A stretch of DNA of 64,000 nt from Fidelibacterota bacterium (lineage in GTDB: Bacteria > Fidelibacterota > Marinisomatia > Marinisomatales > UBA1611). Positions 63,631 through 64,000 of this stretch are shown here, one piece after another. The translations under genes and the position numbers were made by a program. The stretch spans positions 58,590-122,589 of the forward strand of contig PAPB01000028.1 in the NCBI GenBank assembly GCA_002708715.1, in the 5' to 3' direction. Each line of letters starts with the position of its first letter. Position 1 is the first letter of the stretch. Under the pieces are notes generated by a model. It was not told the DNA's origin and did not search any database. It saw only the letters and a list, made by a program, of their open reading frames with translations.

Positions 63631-63963
63631 CATTAAGACCTTTTTAGGCTTATTATTGATGTGATGCATATGTATGGTTTAACGTACTAAAGTTAGTCAT
63701 TTACAATAGACCCATCATCCCACAAACAAAAAACCCCACGAATGTGTGTGTAGAAACTTATCCTTTTGCCCCTTGGATTATTAAAAGGACAGAAAGACAT
63801 TATACTGGACGTATCAGCTTAAACTCATACATAGACTTACCCATATATATAAATCCCTGTATTGTCTAAATGCAAAGTATTAGATTTGTTGTACGAAGAA
63901 TGTATTATAAATACATCGACACTAAAACGATGATTATAATAAGTTATGTGTGTGGAGATATAA
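63631..63963. other. Gene-free region before the right-edge gene
   Basis: This 333-base stretch holds an imperfect hairpin (TAAG-A-CCT / AGG-CTTA, 63634-63652), which might end the tiny gene, and a perfect 7-bp inverted repeat ATGTATT/AATACAT at 63900-63916, 48 bases before the next ATG. No open frame worth reporting. Confidence 0.5.
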
Positions 63964-64000
63964 ATGACAAAACTATGTATTAAGAAATTTGAACAAGGAA
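63964..64000 (+). CDS. Start of a gene cut by the right edge
   Basis: An ATG at 63964 with GGAG about 7 bases upstream opens a frame of 12 codons (MTKLCIKKFEQG) to the window end. Too short to identify, but the ribosome site and position after a palindrome favour a real start. Confidence 0.35.
   Translation, partial: MTKLCIKKFEQG

Overview
The window looks like a chromosome segment of an AT-rich Gram-negative bacterium of the FCB superphylum, most likely a marine Candidatus Marinimicrobia (Neomarinimicrobiota, SAR406-like) lineage. This placement is an inference. It rests on several secreted proteins ending in type IX secretion (T9SS) sorting domains with a YPNPFNP-like motif, on a secretin-based type IV pilus, on lipoproteins and outer-membrane barrels, on a dockerin-tailed C25 protease, and on low GC. 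No rRNA gene is present to confirm it.

Positions 1-31112 (all minus strand) form one nearly gap-free run of genes read from right to left. It opens with a complete type IVa pilus set: pilin pilA, ATPase pilT, two minor pilins, a PilX-like protein, pilM-N-O, a PilP-like protein, secretin pilQ, an Ig-repeat lipoprotein, pilB, pilC and pilD. It continues with a dockerin-tailed gingipain-like protease, then a poly-gamma-glutamate module (pgsB, pgsC, pgsW) coupled by overlapping codons to an internally duplicated secreted protein, a putative outer-membrane barrel and an LVIVD lipoprotein. It ends with T9SS cargo: a WxDxR-repeat protein, an M14 carboxypeptidase and a gingipain-like protease cut by the left edge, which begins at 1550.

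Positions 31191-38750 (minus) hold three more T9SS cargo genes: an M6 metalloprotease with RTX-like repeats, a small protein and a duplicated beta-helix protein. A clear intrinsic terminator at 31191-31235 separates them from pilA. Positions 38875-41664 (plus) are a three-gene proton-translocating NAD(P) transhydrogenase operon.

Positions 41713-48114 are a patchwork: a TerB-like membrane protein, a small acidic protein, a PH-domain protein, two decayed tRNA-Ser-like sequences (one with a CUA anticodon triplet), a truncated sugar O-methyltransferase, a multi-spanning GT-C-like protein, small proteins and a lipoprotein hydrolase. The stretch from about 43.7 to 47.3 kb is visibly more AT-rich than its flanks and looks like a decayed acquired segment.

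Positions 48095-63022 (minus) carry tadA, a TPR lipoprotein, a giant (about 4250-residue) Ig-repeat T9SS surface protein and a hyperacidic-linker membrane protein. The right end (63023-64000) holds a 3'-terminal tRNA-Met fragment, nested inverted repeats, a tiny membrane protein and the start of another gene.

Taken together the genes describe a cell that invests heavily in its surface: pili, a possible polyglutamate-like polymer, giant adhesins and secreted proteases. No CRISPR array, IS element or rRNA was found.
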